Assembly (NCBI GenBank): GCA_037577475.1
Contig: CM075188.1
Location: forward strand, 20,627,001-20,691,000
Direction: 5' to 3'
DNA length: 64,000 nt
Source of the DNA: Chaunax sp. Z400
Taxonomy: Eukaryota > Chordata > Actinopteri > Lophiiformes > Chaunacidae
The notes under the pieces are model-generated. The model saw only the letters and a list, made by a program, of their open reading frames with translations. It had not been told where the DNA came from and searched no databases. Both the position numbers and the translations under genes were made by a program. This document shows, piece by piece, positions 12,346 to 25,993 of this stretch; the first letter of the stretch is position 1, and the number at the start of each line of letters is the position of its first letter.

Positions 12346-13385
12346 AAGACAAAAAGGTATGCAACTTCAGTGAAAATTGAAAAATGATTTTCTTACCTTG
12401 AAGACAGTTCCGAAAGCTGCATTTATTTTCTCTCTGACAAAGGCTTCAGTTAAGATGGAGGCTATAGTCAACCTGAGACAAAATCACAAGGAGAGCTACA
12501 CATGACAAAAATAAAAATAGCTATAATAATAATATATATGGTTTGTATGATAAATCTCCCTGCTGAGGGAGGTGGTCTGGTGGTATTGAATGGTTTTAAG
12601 ATGATCACCAAGGATGTAAACTGGGGTTATCCTGACACTTTCAAAGTATCATTAACTTTTCTGCACAATGAATCTGACTTCTTGTTAGTCACAATCAAAT
12701 GTGGGTGAAAAGAAGGATGCCCTGGTTAGATTAAATCCAGTAAATCTTCCATTTTCTCTGCTTTTCAAAACGTTTTTCAGCCACTGAGTTTAATAAAGGT
12801 CTAGCTCCCTAAAAAATAAACCACCAATAGCCCAGCATTTTGGGTTAATAAAGTAACAGTATTTTAGTGTGATCCAAACACTGAACAGTTTGAACACAAA
12901 TTCATAATGAAAATACTGTAAGTAATGCACACATAGCTGTAGCTCCAGGAGGACCATAACGGTGTATGGAGGATGTTGGAATTGTCTCTAAACAGCATGG
13001 AGCAAGTGAAATGGCTGTGGTAGAAACATCCATCTGGATTAACACCTTGAAGAACCCTCCAGGGCTGTGCACTAATGAGGTGATAAAGTACAGGGAGATG
13101 AGGGGAGAGAAGTGGGTGTGAGGCCAAGGTAAAATCGCCAGGGTTTCCACACGCTCTCCGCCTGGAAATCCATGTCAGAGATGAGCTGCTACACAGTGGG
13201 GTAGCCACCACTGGAGACAATTTTAACGAAGGTAGGCAGAGGGCTGGGCAAAACCTCCGTTTCTTATGTCACCCAAAAGGCAATTTCACATCTTATATCA
13301 TATCTGCAGCACATGATACATAATCTCAACATTCAAAGTCAACGCAGGTATGATGAGCTCAGCTTTGTGCTCGTTCCAATTCATT
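12346..13385. other. Unique DNA, no gene recognised
   Basis: Overlapping short frames lie on the minus strand at 12864-13220. None has a recognisable motif. No tandem array is present. Confidence 0.5.
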
Positions 13386-13520
13386 TTTTTATTTTATTTA
13401 GTTTATTTGTCAGGGACAAATGCAAGGAACATTGTAACAAGTAACAATTACAAGATACATATGTGTTGCATACAAGATTTCTAGCCAATGGCTAGTTTGC
13501 AATCTCTGTCCCTGTCATGC
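13386..13520 (-). mobile_element. Second L2-like LINE 3' UTR fragment
   Basis: Read on the minus strand it contains GGGACAGAGATTGCAAACTAGC, CATTGGCTAG and TTTGTCCCTGACAAATAAAC, then an AAATAAAATAAAA-type tail. This is the same order of blocks as the 3' UTR of the L2-like copy at 11612-12045, in the same orientation, but clearly diverged. Only the 3' terminal portion is present. Confidence 0.65.
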
Positions 13521-13608
13521 AGGTGAACATTCAAATGCAGACCAAAGCTAATGCAAAATACTTCAGCGATGAGGGTTACCACTCATTGTCTGTTATTATA
13601 TATACAAA

Positions 13609-14024
13609 AGCCCCATTTCCACTGCATGGTATCGGCTCTACTCGACTCAACTCTACTCGCCTTTTTTGCGTTTCCATTTGGTGAAAAGTACCTGGTACCT
13701 TGTACTGCTTTTTTAGTACCACCTCTGTTGCGGTTGAGCCGAGCAGGTGCTAAACGGTCACGTGAAACATTACAGACCACTGATAGGTCAATGCCCGGCA
13801 CGCATGGAGTATCATGCACAGCAGAAATCAATGGCCGCCACACTCAAACAGCCAAACTACTTTAGCAACCGTGACGTTGAAGACTACGCCACGGCAGTTT
13901 TGCGCGGCATCCATCTACTCTGAGGAGGTACTGTCCCGTAATGGAAAACGACCTGCAGAAAAGTACCCGGTACCATGCCAAGTCGAGTTGAGTTGAGCCG
14001 GTACTACGCAGTGGAAATTCAGCT
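13609..14024. mobile_element. 416-bp non-autonomous DNA transposon (MITE-like) with terminal inverted repeats
   Basis: The left end reads AGCCCCATTTCCACTGCATG. The right end, reverse complemented, reads AGCTGAATTTCCACTGCGTA. About 35 of the first 44 positions match between the two ends, including the GGT-CGGCTC-ACTCGACT-like tract inside each. The interior holds GGTACC-rich segments on both sides and no transposase frame. Both ends are flanked by AAA, compatible with a 3-bp target duplication, although the flanks are too simple to prove it. This end type is abundant in teleost genomes. Whether the family is hAT or PIF/Harbinger cannot be settled here. Overlapping open frames of 60-104 codons inside it are spurious. 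Confidence 0.75.
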
Positions 14025-17000
14025 AAAGTTACTTGTCAGCTTTATGGCAATGTTTTTGTATTCGTGCTTTGTTTTCTCCTCTCTCAGCATCTATGACCGG
14101 CATATTACTGCAGAATCACCTTCTTGGCTACAATTATTTTTTTGCTCATAGATAAGTGTTGTGTATAATCTTTCATGAATCATCTAGACATTCTGGACAC
14201 ATCTGCACTCTGTACAATTAAGTGCTGTGCCTATCTTTCTTTACCTCATAACTTTGCAGCACTGCTGCCTGTATCTCTTCATTACCTTCTGTGCTCCTCG
14301 GTTTAGCAGCAGTATGGTCTTTATCTCTTTAGATTTCTCAATTAATCAGATGTGCTTCATGGCTCATTGGCCAGCTCTGGGGCACATAACATTTATCTGA
14401 GTTGAATGGAAGTGAGACAATCCACAGCATCAACAAAGGATAAGATATAATCAGCAGAAAACAGGCACTATTATCAGTCTCATGGTACAATGTACTATTA
14501 TAAGGGCTATGAAAATGAAACTATGAAACAATGGCTCTGTATTTATGAGTGTAAATGTGTTGACAAGCTTTCACAAGCTTTCAATTATGACATTTGTAAT
14601 GTTGCATTTAATATCAATTGTAATATCAATGTGCTTTTCTGCATCTGCATTTGCTTTATGCCCTGATCCAAATTCAGCAAAGACATTAACAGTTACTGTG
14701 GAACGCACAAACACATTTCTGTATTTCCTCTGAAACAATAGGACATTTACACATGGAGCAGAGAGTAAAATCACATTTAGAGACAAACTGACTCAAATAT
14801 ACAAGAAAAGAGAGTCGGGATATGGAAAAATCTATTGTGTTGTTTGTTAGGGGGAAGTACGAGGCACCCTCTGTTTCCTTTGCAGCTATTGATCGCGGAT
14901 GTGATTAATGAAACTATTGAAGGAGGGAGCCATAAACATCTTCCAATCCTGTCCTTCAGTGAATACTTAATCTATCTGAAAGTCATTCAGATCTGAGGGC
15001 CACATTTCTTCTTATTTCATTGGAGAATGAACAATGGAGAAACACACACAGGTTAAGACAGAAATGCAAAGAAATATGAGGGTTCTAGAGATGGATGGCA
15101 TGATAGAAATGTCTCAACATATATGTATGAACTAATTTCAGCTGATGCATGCACGAAATAAGAAATACCACATCAGAAAAATCCTAAAATTTGCACTACA
15201 TCTTCTTCTGATTCTATTTTACATTCAATTGGTTACAAAAATATAATTTCTGGATTCATAATCCTATTTTGGTATTAGATATTATAATCATAAATAGCTG
15301 CATTTATATAGTGCTTTTATCACACACATTCAGAAATTAATGGCAGCAAGATACAAGGTTGTAGTGAAAAAAAAATGATATATTAAGATAATATCTAGAT
15401 GTAATATGGTCTATATAACTCCTTACAGGAGAGGGGGGGAGATATAACAATGTTCTGTACGTTAAGCTAAAATGATCAGTACATTATTTATAAGTACAGC
15501 GTGTATCTTACCAATCATTTGCTCTGCTTTGTGTGACCTTTAGAATGTGTGAAAACACACAGTTCAGACAGAAAAGATTCTATAAATCCATAATGTATGT
15601 GGTTACACATTATGACAGTTATTATTTATTATACAGTCCTGATGAAACTGCATTTACTACAACCTACTTTCTGTGCAGTGCAGTGGGATTACAAATCACT
15701 AATCAACACGTGCCTTTTGAGCACAACCAACCATGCCTGACCAATCAAAAACATGTCTAAATATGGGTCACCTTTGATTTAGACAGTGGCGCCAACACGT
15801 TGCAGCAGAATTAAAGCTCTGTTTATTATATACTCAACCCAGTAGAATTAATAGTGATAACGCTTTAGGGGTTTCTTTTAAATAATAATGAGACAGAGTA
15901 GGTCCATTGAAAATAAAACACATTCATTCTGCTGCTGGAAGTCAGAATTGACCAATGTCCTCAGTGGGGAATACTGTTGACATTTACTTTCACATAATAT
16001 TAATCGAAAGCAAACTAAAGAGAAAATCTTTGAAAGAATAGTCCTCTCTGATGCCGGCTTTTCCGACATTTAAGCTCTTCCCATTTTCTTGTCATGCATT
16101 TCCTCCTCAACTGAAAGTGGCTCATTATGTTTTAGATATTTGGCTTCCATACAGAGTGACCTACCTGATGTGAAATTGTCCATATAACCTACGGGCCGCT
16201 CTCCTGCCAATCTCAGGTTCATGTAAAAGCAACTGTGGTCAGTGCTGGATCAATTGAAACTGTCCTTATGCCATCAGGGAAGACGGCACCATCTGGCCAT
16301 GTTCTCATAACTCTCTCAAGCATAACACACAGCACATGGCACTCAGACACATTGAGCAACTCAGCAAGTATCTAACACCAATCCCTTCATACATGACAGA
16401 CACCCTTGTGAGATGATACCCTAGCTCGGAGTTTTTATCCTTTGCTGTAACTTTCTGAACACATGCCTTAGTTGTAGTCAAGAAAACTTTCTTGCCGAAC
16501 TCCTCCAACTGCCGTAGCCTCATCCCCCGAGGAATGTCATCCAACAACAAAGAGCTAAAGGATCATTGTGCGAGGGGGGAAAAAAATGCATCTGAGAGCG
16601 TAAAAGAGTGTAAAGTTGTAAGGCAAGGCAGGCTAAGAATAGACAGCAACTACCAACCTTCACCACATGAGAAAGTAGCAGAGGAGAGAAGGAAAAAGGG
16701 AGGAAAGAGCTCATTGGATCGGATTGGAGTTGAAAAAGTGGCAGTAACACTGAGTGTGCAGGAAATGAGGCAAAGTTTTTGTGTGAAGCACTAAGAGTGA
16801 AGCTCATCCACTGGGACACAGTTGCTGTTTGTTTTTTTTGTTTTTTTAATATATTCCTGCTCTATTATGAGAAGTATATCTGAGAAGACTGGGAGTCAGC
16901 TGTGTGTCGACACCTGAGCACAAACATGGATGTGTGTGTGAAACCATCAGGAGGATGATCAGGATGTCACAGTTCTCACTTTTTAATTAAACTGCTTTGA

Positions 17001-20000
17001 AGAAGGAATCAACACTTTATTTGAGATGCCATTTGATAGACATCTTTATCGAACATCTATTTCTAATTTGGCAATTAATTTCCCATTAGGGTGTGTCTTA
17101 TCAGTCGATATGCAACTCTTGTGATAACTAGAGAATGTAAAGATACTCAAAACGATTACGTTACCTATGTTAACAGTGATGTGATACCAGAGTTGAGCCT
17201 GAAATCAAGTGACATCTAAGAAGGCTGGTTTCAGTACTGCTGATTATACAACATTAGCCTGTTCCTTGGTTTAGATCTTATTTTTTTTTAGACCTGCAAT
17301 CACCTGCAATCTTCAATGACTTTTGTCCTTTTTCCTCACTCCATAATAACAACCCCAAGAACAAAAAGACTTGAGAACACTTGCTAATTCATTAGAGGAA
17401 TGGTAGCAATCCATCTTCAACAGAGGGCTTCACAACAAGCTTGTGTGCTCATTGGCTGATGAGTTAGACAACTCGGGGGCTCCCTCTGAAACAGAAGACA
17501 CAAGACAGACACATTTGTCAAAGCGTTAAAGTGGGTTAAGGAGGGAAATAATGAGGCTGGTTGGTACTAGCTCATTGGCATGGCTGCCTGTCACAGCGAT
17601 GCCACACAGCAGCTCCCAGCCTGCCGTCTGCTGTTGAGATAAAGAACAAAACTAGACCGACATGAAACAACGTGTCACAAGCCGCTAAAAGGAAGTCTTG
17701 ATATCGGTTCAAGACTAGGTGAGTGATGTGGCAACAAGCAAGCTGGTGAAATATATAATACTGCAATACCACAATGACTGCAATGTGAAACACACTCAGC
17801 TTACGGCATACATGAAATCTTAATTGAAGGCTGAAAGTTCCTTCAGCCCTATGCCTGCTGCTCTTATATATGTCATCACATCGTGATTGATGTGAGTTTA
17901 AAAGTTGAAATCAATTATTGCCAATGATGATTTGTCCTTTTTTTTTCTTTTCTTTTTTGTAACTGAGTCCATGAAAGTTTTTCTCCGTGCACTGACTAAT
18001 CGCTACTGTTCAGAACATGCATGAGAAAAATATGTGCAGGCTGAATATGATCCAGGGACAGACTCTCCAGGCAGGCCAAGTATAATTAAAGGGCTCTTTA
18101 TTCAAAGATCTAGTAAAGGCCTCGATCCTTGTTATGTACCAGGAAGGGTGACGCATGGTGTTTCGTTTCCGTTGCACTTATAATCAGAATAAGAGCTCAG
18201 TAATCACTGTATAGAAATGCGTCACATGTCGGGGTCTGGAAACAAATCGAAGGTGAAAACACAAGGACACACACTGGAGAGGAAGAGAGTCAAGGACAGA
18301 AGAGAGGGAACAGGTGCCATGCTACTGTAGTTGTTTGACGCAACTGAGAGAAATGGCAACCCCTGTGAGAATATTTTAATTTTTTTTTTATTCTTTATTT
18401 GTTTTTCCTGTTGACATCACTTGGGGGGTGTGATTTTATTTTATTTTATTTTTTTATTTTTTAATATAGCATAATGCAGTCTGGCTCACTACATGAAAAT
18501 GTCTTGGGTTGAAAGGGCGGTCTAGTGGTCAGTAAGGTCTTCTGATTCAAACTACATTTGATTTGTGTCATGGTTGCTTATTAGTCCTCACTTTTTTCAC
18601 TAAACAGCATATCCAAACCCGCTGCAAACTCCCCTTCGGAGCTTAGAGGTTGATTTCAAGTTCACTCAAAACTTAAAACAGAACAATTAAACAATTAATC
18701 AAAGCTTGTGGTTTTTAGAAGTCATTTAATCAAAGCTAAAAGGTCCATTTTTTTTCTCACGTAACACTTAAGGCTTTGGGGCCACATGAAGTCATTCTGT
18801 GTCCTGAAGTATTGCTATTCCTCTTTTTTTTTGGAAAATATGAGCACTATATTACAGTTCAAAATCCATCTTTCAGGACTTCCAAGATTAGATAAGATAC
18901 TGTAAGATATAAGGAGTTGTAGTTCTAAACATCATGGAAAACTAATTGTAGCAGTTTAAAAGTTAAAGATTTTCCAGTTAAACATGTTCAATAATGATTC
19001 AATTAAAAGAGGATACAAGACCATTATACAAGAATTATTTTTTTTTAAAGTTATTCTGCCGATGATGTAAGGTAGCTGCTACCATCGGTGTCAAGTCAGT
19101 CATGTCTCTGCGTAAATGCCTTTTATGCCTTTTTTCATCTGTTTGGGTGGTGAACAAGGTGAGTTTGAGCTTCTAAAGTCATTTCCCTGCTTTCATCTCT
19201 GCATGTAGGAGCACGCATATCACCGCCAACTATATTACAACGTTTAGGAAACTAAAATGACCCAATAAATATGAGGGGGAAAGTCATTTCCATTAACATT
19301 TTTCCATTATTATCACCACTTACTAACAAATAAAGCACTCGTCTGGAAACCACTCCTCTGGGGTCGAAGGGAACACTCTAATGTGATGCATTCCAGCCAT
19401 CAACCAATCATACAGCACAGGACTAAGCAGACCGATTTTATGAACACAAATATAAACTTTCAAAGCGTCGTCACAAAAATGTGAGTATATATACTTTTGT
19501 TTGTAACATTGGTAACATTCTCCAGTGTGGATGTAATGGAAATAAACAATTGCAATACACATCAAATGTTCATTAGAAAGATTGAGAGCAACATTTAAAT
19601 GACAATAAGAACCATTTGTGCCTAAATAAAAACTGATTGGATAATAAAACAGCTGTCAACAAGATAAACTACACAGTAGATGTATGAAAGATGAGGAAGG
19701 ATAATAAAATCTCATAAAGATGCTTTTGTCAGAATTTCTATCTGGAGGTACACTCTGTGTTTCCTCCAAATCTGGGACAAACTGTCCTGTTTTCTGGACA
19801 CTTGATGTGTGGTTACCACACCTTATTTTATCATCCCCTTTTCTCAGTCTCTTCCTCCTTTTCTCTCTCTCTCATAGTCAGCCCACTGTTAATGTGTGCA
19901 TCTTCGTGATATTACTAAGATGTTGGAAGCAAAAATGGAAACAACAGGGAAATATGGATTCCAACTAGGGTTGCGGACAGTGTGTTGGGATTAGGTATAG

Positions 20001-23000
20001 GTCTATAATTAAAAGGTCCATGTTTCACAGAAAGCTTAGGTCTATTCATCACATTATTTATTGGACTCAAAGTTCTTTAGAAAGTATTTATGCAGCATCT
20101 TAAACTGCACTAAACCTATAAAACCTACTAAACCTCCACTAACCATTACATCATTATACACACTGTGTGTTAGTAAGCAGCATGTAAACATGTTTACATT
20201 TAGTATGGGGCAATGATCCAACCTTGCATGCTCGCTAATTTGTTTAACCAACAAACAATTTCATCAGTATTTCAGTCACCAAAAGGTTGGTGTTTTGGTC
20301 AAATTTACTTCAAAATACAAAATTCCCTCTCTAAATACGATGCGGTCTCCATTTTTCATTACATGATTTTCCAGTGTGTGGTAAAATATGCATCACTAAA
20401 CACAAATGTTTTTGAGCTCAAACGATAATGATAAAAAACAGATATAAATACATGCCATCGAAATCCAAATGAGAATAAACAAGTCTTCTCTGTTGCCGGG
20501 ATAATTTAAAACCTACTTATATTGTGCCTTCAATCTGTGCCAATCGTGTATCAGCATTGTTCATTAGTCATTGTAGCCTATAGCTACCGTTCAGCTGAGA
20601 CACACCTCAGCTGGATCGAACCAGAGAGAAGTACTTAGAACGTTTTCTAACTTTAAAGAAATGTTAGTGAAATCCTGTGAAAGTCACAGTCTTATTCCAC
20701 GTTTTACAACCCAAGAAAGCCTCCTAATCTTGTTTTCATTCTTGTTTTATGCCTTTACACAACCTAATTTAAAATATCGCCCTGTCAGCAACCTTAGAAG
20801 GAAAAACAAAGGACATTAAAGGATGCAGAGTTGTTGTTCAATGGAGCCTTAGTTTAAAATTTGGTCTTGTATTCCACACTAATATGGAATACAAGATGAA
20901 TTATTATCCTACTGAAACCAAATATTCATCAAACGAGGATTTAGGCATGTGGTTATTATTTCTATTTGATTTATAGTATTTGAATAAGTATGATTGTGTT
21001 CACTTTAAGCGATTATTGTTTGTTTTTGACCATGAGAGGCAAATGTTGGATATATTGTATAACTTGAATGCTGAGTTGTTGTCTATCTGTTATGTGAACA
21101 AATGTATTGTTTTTATTGTTATGATATTATATCAGTAAGGAAAGGATGAAACTCCGTTGCAATATGACTCTCAAGCAGCCCCTCAAATGTGACTGTTTAA
21201 TAAATCGGGATTACTTGTATGGTATCTGCACGGTTTTCTTCCTTGTTCAACCTCTGAGATGCTCATCACAAGATGCTCGTGGAGAGTGTGAAGCTCTATC
21301 CTGTAATCCCCTTCTATGACCTTTCCCCTCACTATCTCACTATCGTTTGATGTGACTACAAAGCCCATGGTCACAAGCAGCAGTACGTAACCTCTGACGC
21401 TTATCTCCCCTGACCTGATGGGATGACTTGAAGTGGTTGCGCTGAACCAATGGAGTCCCAAATCATAGGGTTGTTGGTAATTTTAATCCGCGAAACATCT
21501 TAGAGGAAAGTGGGAGACAGTGATTGTAGCCTTCAGAGTTGCAGGTTTAACTCTCTTCAGAATAGGTGGAGCAGTGGCTCATTCTTCAACAAATGTTAGG
21601 GTGTGGATGAGAAAAGTACTTTGTCCTCTGTAATTCAATAGCCACTAGGAGGCTGTAGTGTTGCTCAGCACCCAGCATGTATTGACTTCTGTCACTGAGT
21701 TAGGAGCTAGGTTTCCATTAGGGAAATCATTCAGGCTGAGAATGAAGCTCTCCCTCAGGCCAACCTGTACACACTGACCACAAGGGTACTGTTATTATAC
21801 CCTTTTATATTACTGATCTTTCCTTCAGCATGTCAATAGTTTTCATGGATATGCAATCATGTATTGAGCACTTTTAATGCTTTTGATAATGAAACGTGCA
21901 TGTGTCATTTCCTCATTATTCTCACAGGTCTAATCCAAGTACTGAAGTGGGAAGAGCCCTTGGTGAAAATGGGCAATGTTGCTTACTTATTTGCAAGACT
22001 TTTATTTACTGAAATATATATTTTTGCAGTGGTGTTGTTGTAATACAACTCTGCGTTGGTAATAATGTAAGTGGCAGGGACCTTAATGCATAATAATAAA
22101 TCATCATTTACTTGTTGATTATATTTTGTATTGATAATCTGATTCTGCAAAGTAACTACAGTGAATTTTTAAAAAGAAATAAATACAATATAACTCCAAG
22201 TTAGCCACCTCCTGAATGAATAAATATGAAATAATGTTTCTTTTTGTTTTTGAAAAGACGCCTCAAGGTAAATTGCCATAAGAAATAAACAGAAATTGTT
22301 AGATAAGCATTTCGAAGGTGCAAATTATTTTAAAATGTTAAAACATTCAATAATAACCCCCTCAGTATAGACTGGGAGGAATGCTGTGAAATGACAGATT
22401 CGAGAAAGGAATGTGGCTTATTGGCTGATTAAAAAAGCAAAACTTACTAGCGGGGCTGCCCACAGCATGTCATATTACAACTACCTTTTCAAAGTTTATT
22501 TGACGTTGTAAAAAACATTCATGCTAAGTAAGCAGATGTGTATATATGGAAATAATTTTTAAAAATAAAGGGCTGTATCCTTTTATCTGTCCGGTGGAAT
22601 ATGTGCTACAAGGGCTTTATGAGAATAAATATTAGGTTAAGCCAAAGTTCTGATGTGGGGTGAGTGACAAACAAATACTGTGTGAAATTGACTAACACTT
22701 GGCTGTTTTTCACTATATTGATTTTTTTTTTAATTAAAAGTATAAGAAATGTTATTAGCATATTTAACAGAGAAACAACAAAAAACTTACAGTATATGTT
22801 GTAAATGGATTCAGTGTGGAGATTGTCATGGACTGTTGTTAGATTATTATTGTTTTTGCATTTTTGTTGTGATACATTTTGGCACTTTTTATTTAGGTAC
22901 ATTGTCACAATCTCCTCAGACTGTCGCCATATTTGTTGTTGTCGAAACTTTTGACACTTCACTGCCCTCATGTGGTTGTATCAATGTCAACGTAAAGGAT

Positions 23001-23845
23001 GTATGGAAGTACGAAGGCGTTGACGGATAGACCGTTTATGCATGGACGTATCCTCCAGCCACTACAGAAGGTTGAGTTTTTTTCCCCGCTTGATTCTTCT
23101 TGATTCTCACTCCCTCCCCCATTCTCACACACACACATACCTACCTCTTGTGTCTCAAACACACACCTGTCTCGCTGCCACACACACCTGTCTTTTCCAC
23201 ATTCTTATTTTAGCTCCTGTTATCATGTTTGATAGAGATGCTCACACAGTTTCTATGGCAACACTAAAATAAAAAAAAAAATAAAAAAAACAGATTCTTT
23301 AACAGGGGCGTTGCCTGTTAGGAAAACTAGACAGAGAGGAAAGGAGCAACATTAACCTTTGTAACAATCTGCTGTGCTGTCATCGCACCTGGGTTTAAAA
23401 TGAAAGAAAAGACCTTTAAGATTGACATGCATTACTCCTGGGTTTTAACATCAACCACAGCATCATTAGGATATTAGCATTAAAAGCAAGTATTTCAAGT
23501 ACTGATTAAAGTTGCAGTAAGTGATTCTAATCTGATACACTCTTTTGTCATCTTCAGTAAATATCTACACATGTCTACAAGCTGTGTTTCCTGTGTCCTA
23601 CTTGAGGAATCTGGTGTTCATACACAGAACTGGGTCTGCAAATGGGAAACAAGTGGTTCCACATAACATAACGTCATCATAAGCAACAAGGAGTTGCAAG
23701 CTGAGCTCAAATAAAGGGGGAGTACGGGAGAAAATGGTACAGAATAGCAAGCTGTTTGGCATAATGACTTTTTAGTGTGCCTATAATTATGCTGTTTCTT
23801 ATTCTTATTTAGAGCCACGTGAACCAAATTAAGGAAATGGCTGTT
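14025..23845. other. Long unique AT-rich stretch, no gene recognised
   Basis: About 9.8 kb without a recognisable exon or RNA gene. Minor items are a T-rich (TTTTA)n tract near 18433-18464, an 8-bp-arm palindrome with two CAGCTG E-boxes at 20592-20613, scattered CA runs near 23130-23190 and an A-rich run near 23267-23290. A phrase TTTATATAGTGCTTTTATC at about 15303 recalls a motif seen in teleost repeats but is too short to call. Confidence 0.55.
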
Positions 23846-24202
23846 TTATTCCAGTCCCCGTCTCTGAAACAAGAGGAAGATCAATTCCGTATCATTCAAG
23901 GTGATCATCAGACCTTTCTGTGGCTTGGTGGGTCTCTTTGTCTCCAGCATGAGGATGATTTCTTGGTGAAATGCGTCCAGCTGTGATACACGTACACACA
24001 CTTGTAGGACAGTCGCAGTGAGGATAATAGGAGCCATTTTGTCCTGTTGTGTAAAGGCCTCCGCAGCATTCTTCCCCCACTGTTCAACACACACATAAGC
24101 TGCAGACACTCTTGTCAAGGCAAGGACAAACAACTCTCTGGGTAGCAGATATTCAGTTAAATACAGCAATGCATCGAACACTATCTGGTCTGTAGACTTC
24201 AA
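23846..24202 (-). other. 118-codon minus-strand open frame of unknown origin
   Basis: The predicted product has an amphipathic, protein-like pattern (for example FDALLYLTEYLLPRELFV near residues 9-26 and MAPIILTATVLQVCVRVSQL near residues 57-76) with evenly spread charged residues and no low-complexity run. I do not recognise the family. Two shorter frames overlap it on the same strand, which weakens the case. It ends at a normal stop just before a T-rich tract. It lies directly beside a possible transposon end at 24211, so a transposon-derived fragment is as likely as a host exon. Nothing shows that it is expressed. Confidence 0.2.
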
Positions 24203-24210
24203 ACACTATC

Positions 24211-24310
24211 GGGGCTTTTCCACTGGCGGATTTGGCCACGCTGAGTCAAACTATGCCAGGCTGATCCAATACATTACCAGTTCAACCACACTGGGTTGTG
24301 CAGAGCTGCA
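24211..24310. mobile_element. Possible one-ended DNA transposon terminus
   Basis: The sequence GGGGCTTTTCCACTGGCGGA recalls the 'GGGG-C-TTTTCCACTGG' end style of teleost non-autonomous DNA transposons, and resembles the CCCCATTTCCACTGC terminus of the element at 13609. No matching inverted end was found to the right as far as 24900, so the copy would be truncated or the resemblance fortuitous. Confidence 0.3.
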
Positions 24311-25934
24311 CTAGAGATGGACCAACTCTGGAGTGCGGCCAAGGTGAGCCCCACACACCTAAGAGGGTTGCGGCGATGTCTTGCAGACACCACCCTACCT
24401 GTGATGACACCCCTTTTCCCTCCGTCAAACAAGTGTGCGCTGTGAGGCTCAACTCATGTTCAGGAGATCAGAGAGAAAGAGGTTTTCAGTCCCTGGGTGT
24501 TCAGCACGATCCTAACGAAATCTCTGTGGTTTGAAGTTAAGTTTCCCTCCTGTGTCTCTGTTCGGAGTCTCAGAAAGCAGCTTTATTTTTTTACGTTTCA
24601 TCATGTTCACTTTCAGCTGTACAGGTCATGTTCAGTTACTAATGGTGCAAACCCTACGTTTCCTAATTTTGTGGTTCCTGAAAGTATGTTTTTGTGACTA
24701 TAGCAGGAAGAAAGGGTTTCAGGGTTTTCTTGTCAATACAGAGGACGGACCTGGATTTGCATTAAATCTCATCTTGCCTCTCAAAACAGCAGTGCATCCT
24801 TTCCACATACTACAAGGGTTCCTGTATCATTTAACATTTCAAGTGGGTTTTTTTTCCCCACTGGTTACATGCTGCTGACTGTAATATTTAATAGCAGTGA
24901 AAACTAAGCAGACTTTTGGGCCTCAGCGACACACGGCTGGGACTCACTGAACCAGTGCATCCTGCTCCACCTGGATAAATAACTGTTTACGTTCCATCAT
25001 CCCACAGCATCCCACACCATCCCACACCAGCAAAAATGTGAGTTTACACATGTTCTTCAGCCTCCATCAGCCAGCACCACATCAGCAATATTAAATAAAC
25101 TGAGGCTTTGCAAGCCCTTCTTTTATTTATCACCTGAGCTTTATCATCCATGAAAAGTGCTGAAAATGTGGGGAACTGGGGGGGGGCCCAGAGTAGCAAC
25201 CCATTCATCAATCAGATACACACATTCTAAACCCTCCTCACCCTGTCTGCCTCTGTTCTCCTTGAAGCTGACATTTGATCTTATATCTCTCTCTAATAGC
25301 TGGTGAAAACACTGGCACTGGGGTGGAGACAGCAGCCTCTGCCTCTCCTCAGATGATGAATGGAAGATGCTATGGATATCATATTGTGTGGAGTGGTGAG
25401 GTTTGGGTGTGACTTTTTAGGGGTGAGTTGCCAGAGGCAGGGAATTTGCGTGTGGATACTTTTCAGTGCCTAAGTTATGCATTTCTTCACATCTCTCTGT
25501 TCTTGTGTCGGTATCTTACGAACAGCAGATACTTTCTGGCTGCTGAGCATTCCTTAATATTCTGATATTATAATCATCTGGAAAATGAATGTAGGGAAGG
25601 CAGACAGGATTTTTTTTATGCACTCTGTTCAGGACACCTTGACTCCATTACATCTTTACCTAACAAATAGCTGTTTTGCTGGTATGTTCATAATCTAATA
25701 TAGGCCCTGTTTTGGATCAGGTCCAAAATTTGGGACCAGCGCTGACTTTTATAATACAAATATATTTCTGACTATTATCTACTTTATATATATTCATGAC
25801 CATCATGACTGGCATGTGATTAAAGTTACTTTCTACCAAAGGAAAGCGTATCTCCTCTGAGTCATTCACAGTCATACTCTATGAAGGCCTTCAATTTCTT
25901 CTCTGTCACTCTGGCCAAAAGAGTCGGACAAGGT

Positions 25935-25937
<3 letters not shown>
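24311..25937. other. Unique DNA with a small 10-bp tandem array
   Basis: Three units of CATCCCACA(G/C) lie at 24998-25027. No gene recognised. Overlapping frames at 24298-24878 have no family resemblance. Confidence 0.5.

Positions 25938-25991
<54 letters not shown>
25938..25991. repeat. (AC)27 microsatellite
   Basis: Uninterrupted AC alternation over 54 bases. Confidence 0.97.

Positions 25992-25993
<2 letters not shown>

Noticed and set aside
20592..20613. Palindrome CAGCTGAG...CTCAGCTG as an operator
   Set aside because: Eight-base arms are expected by chance in 64 kb. The two E-boxes alone are not evidence of function.
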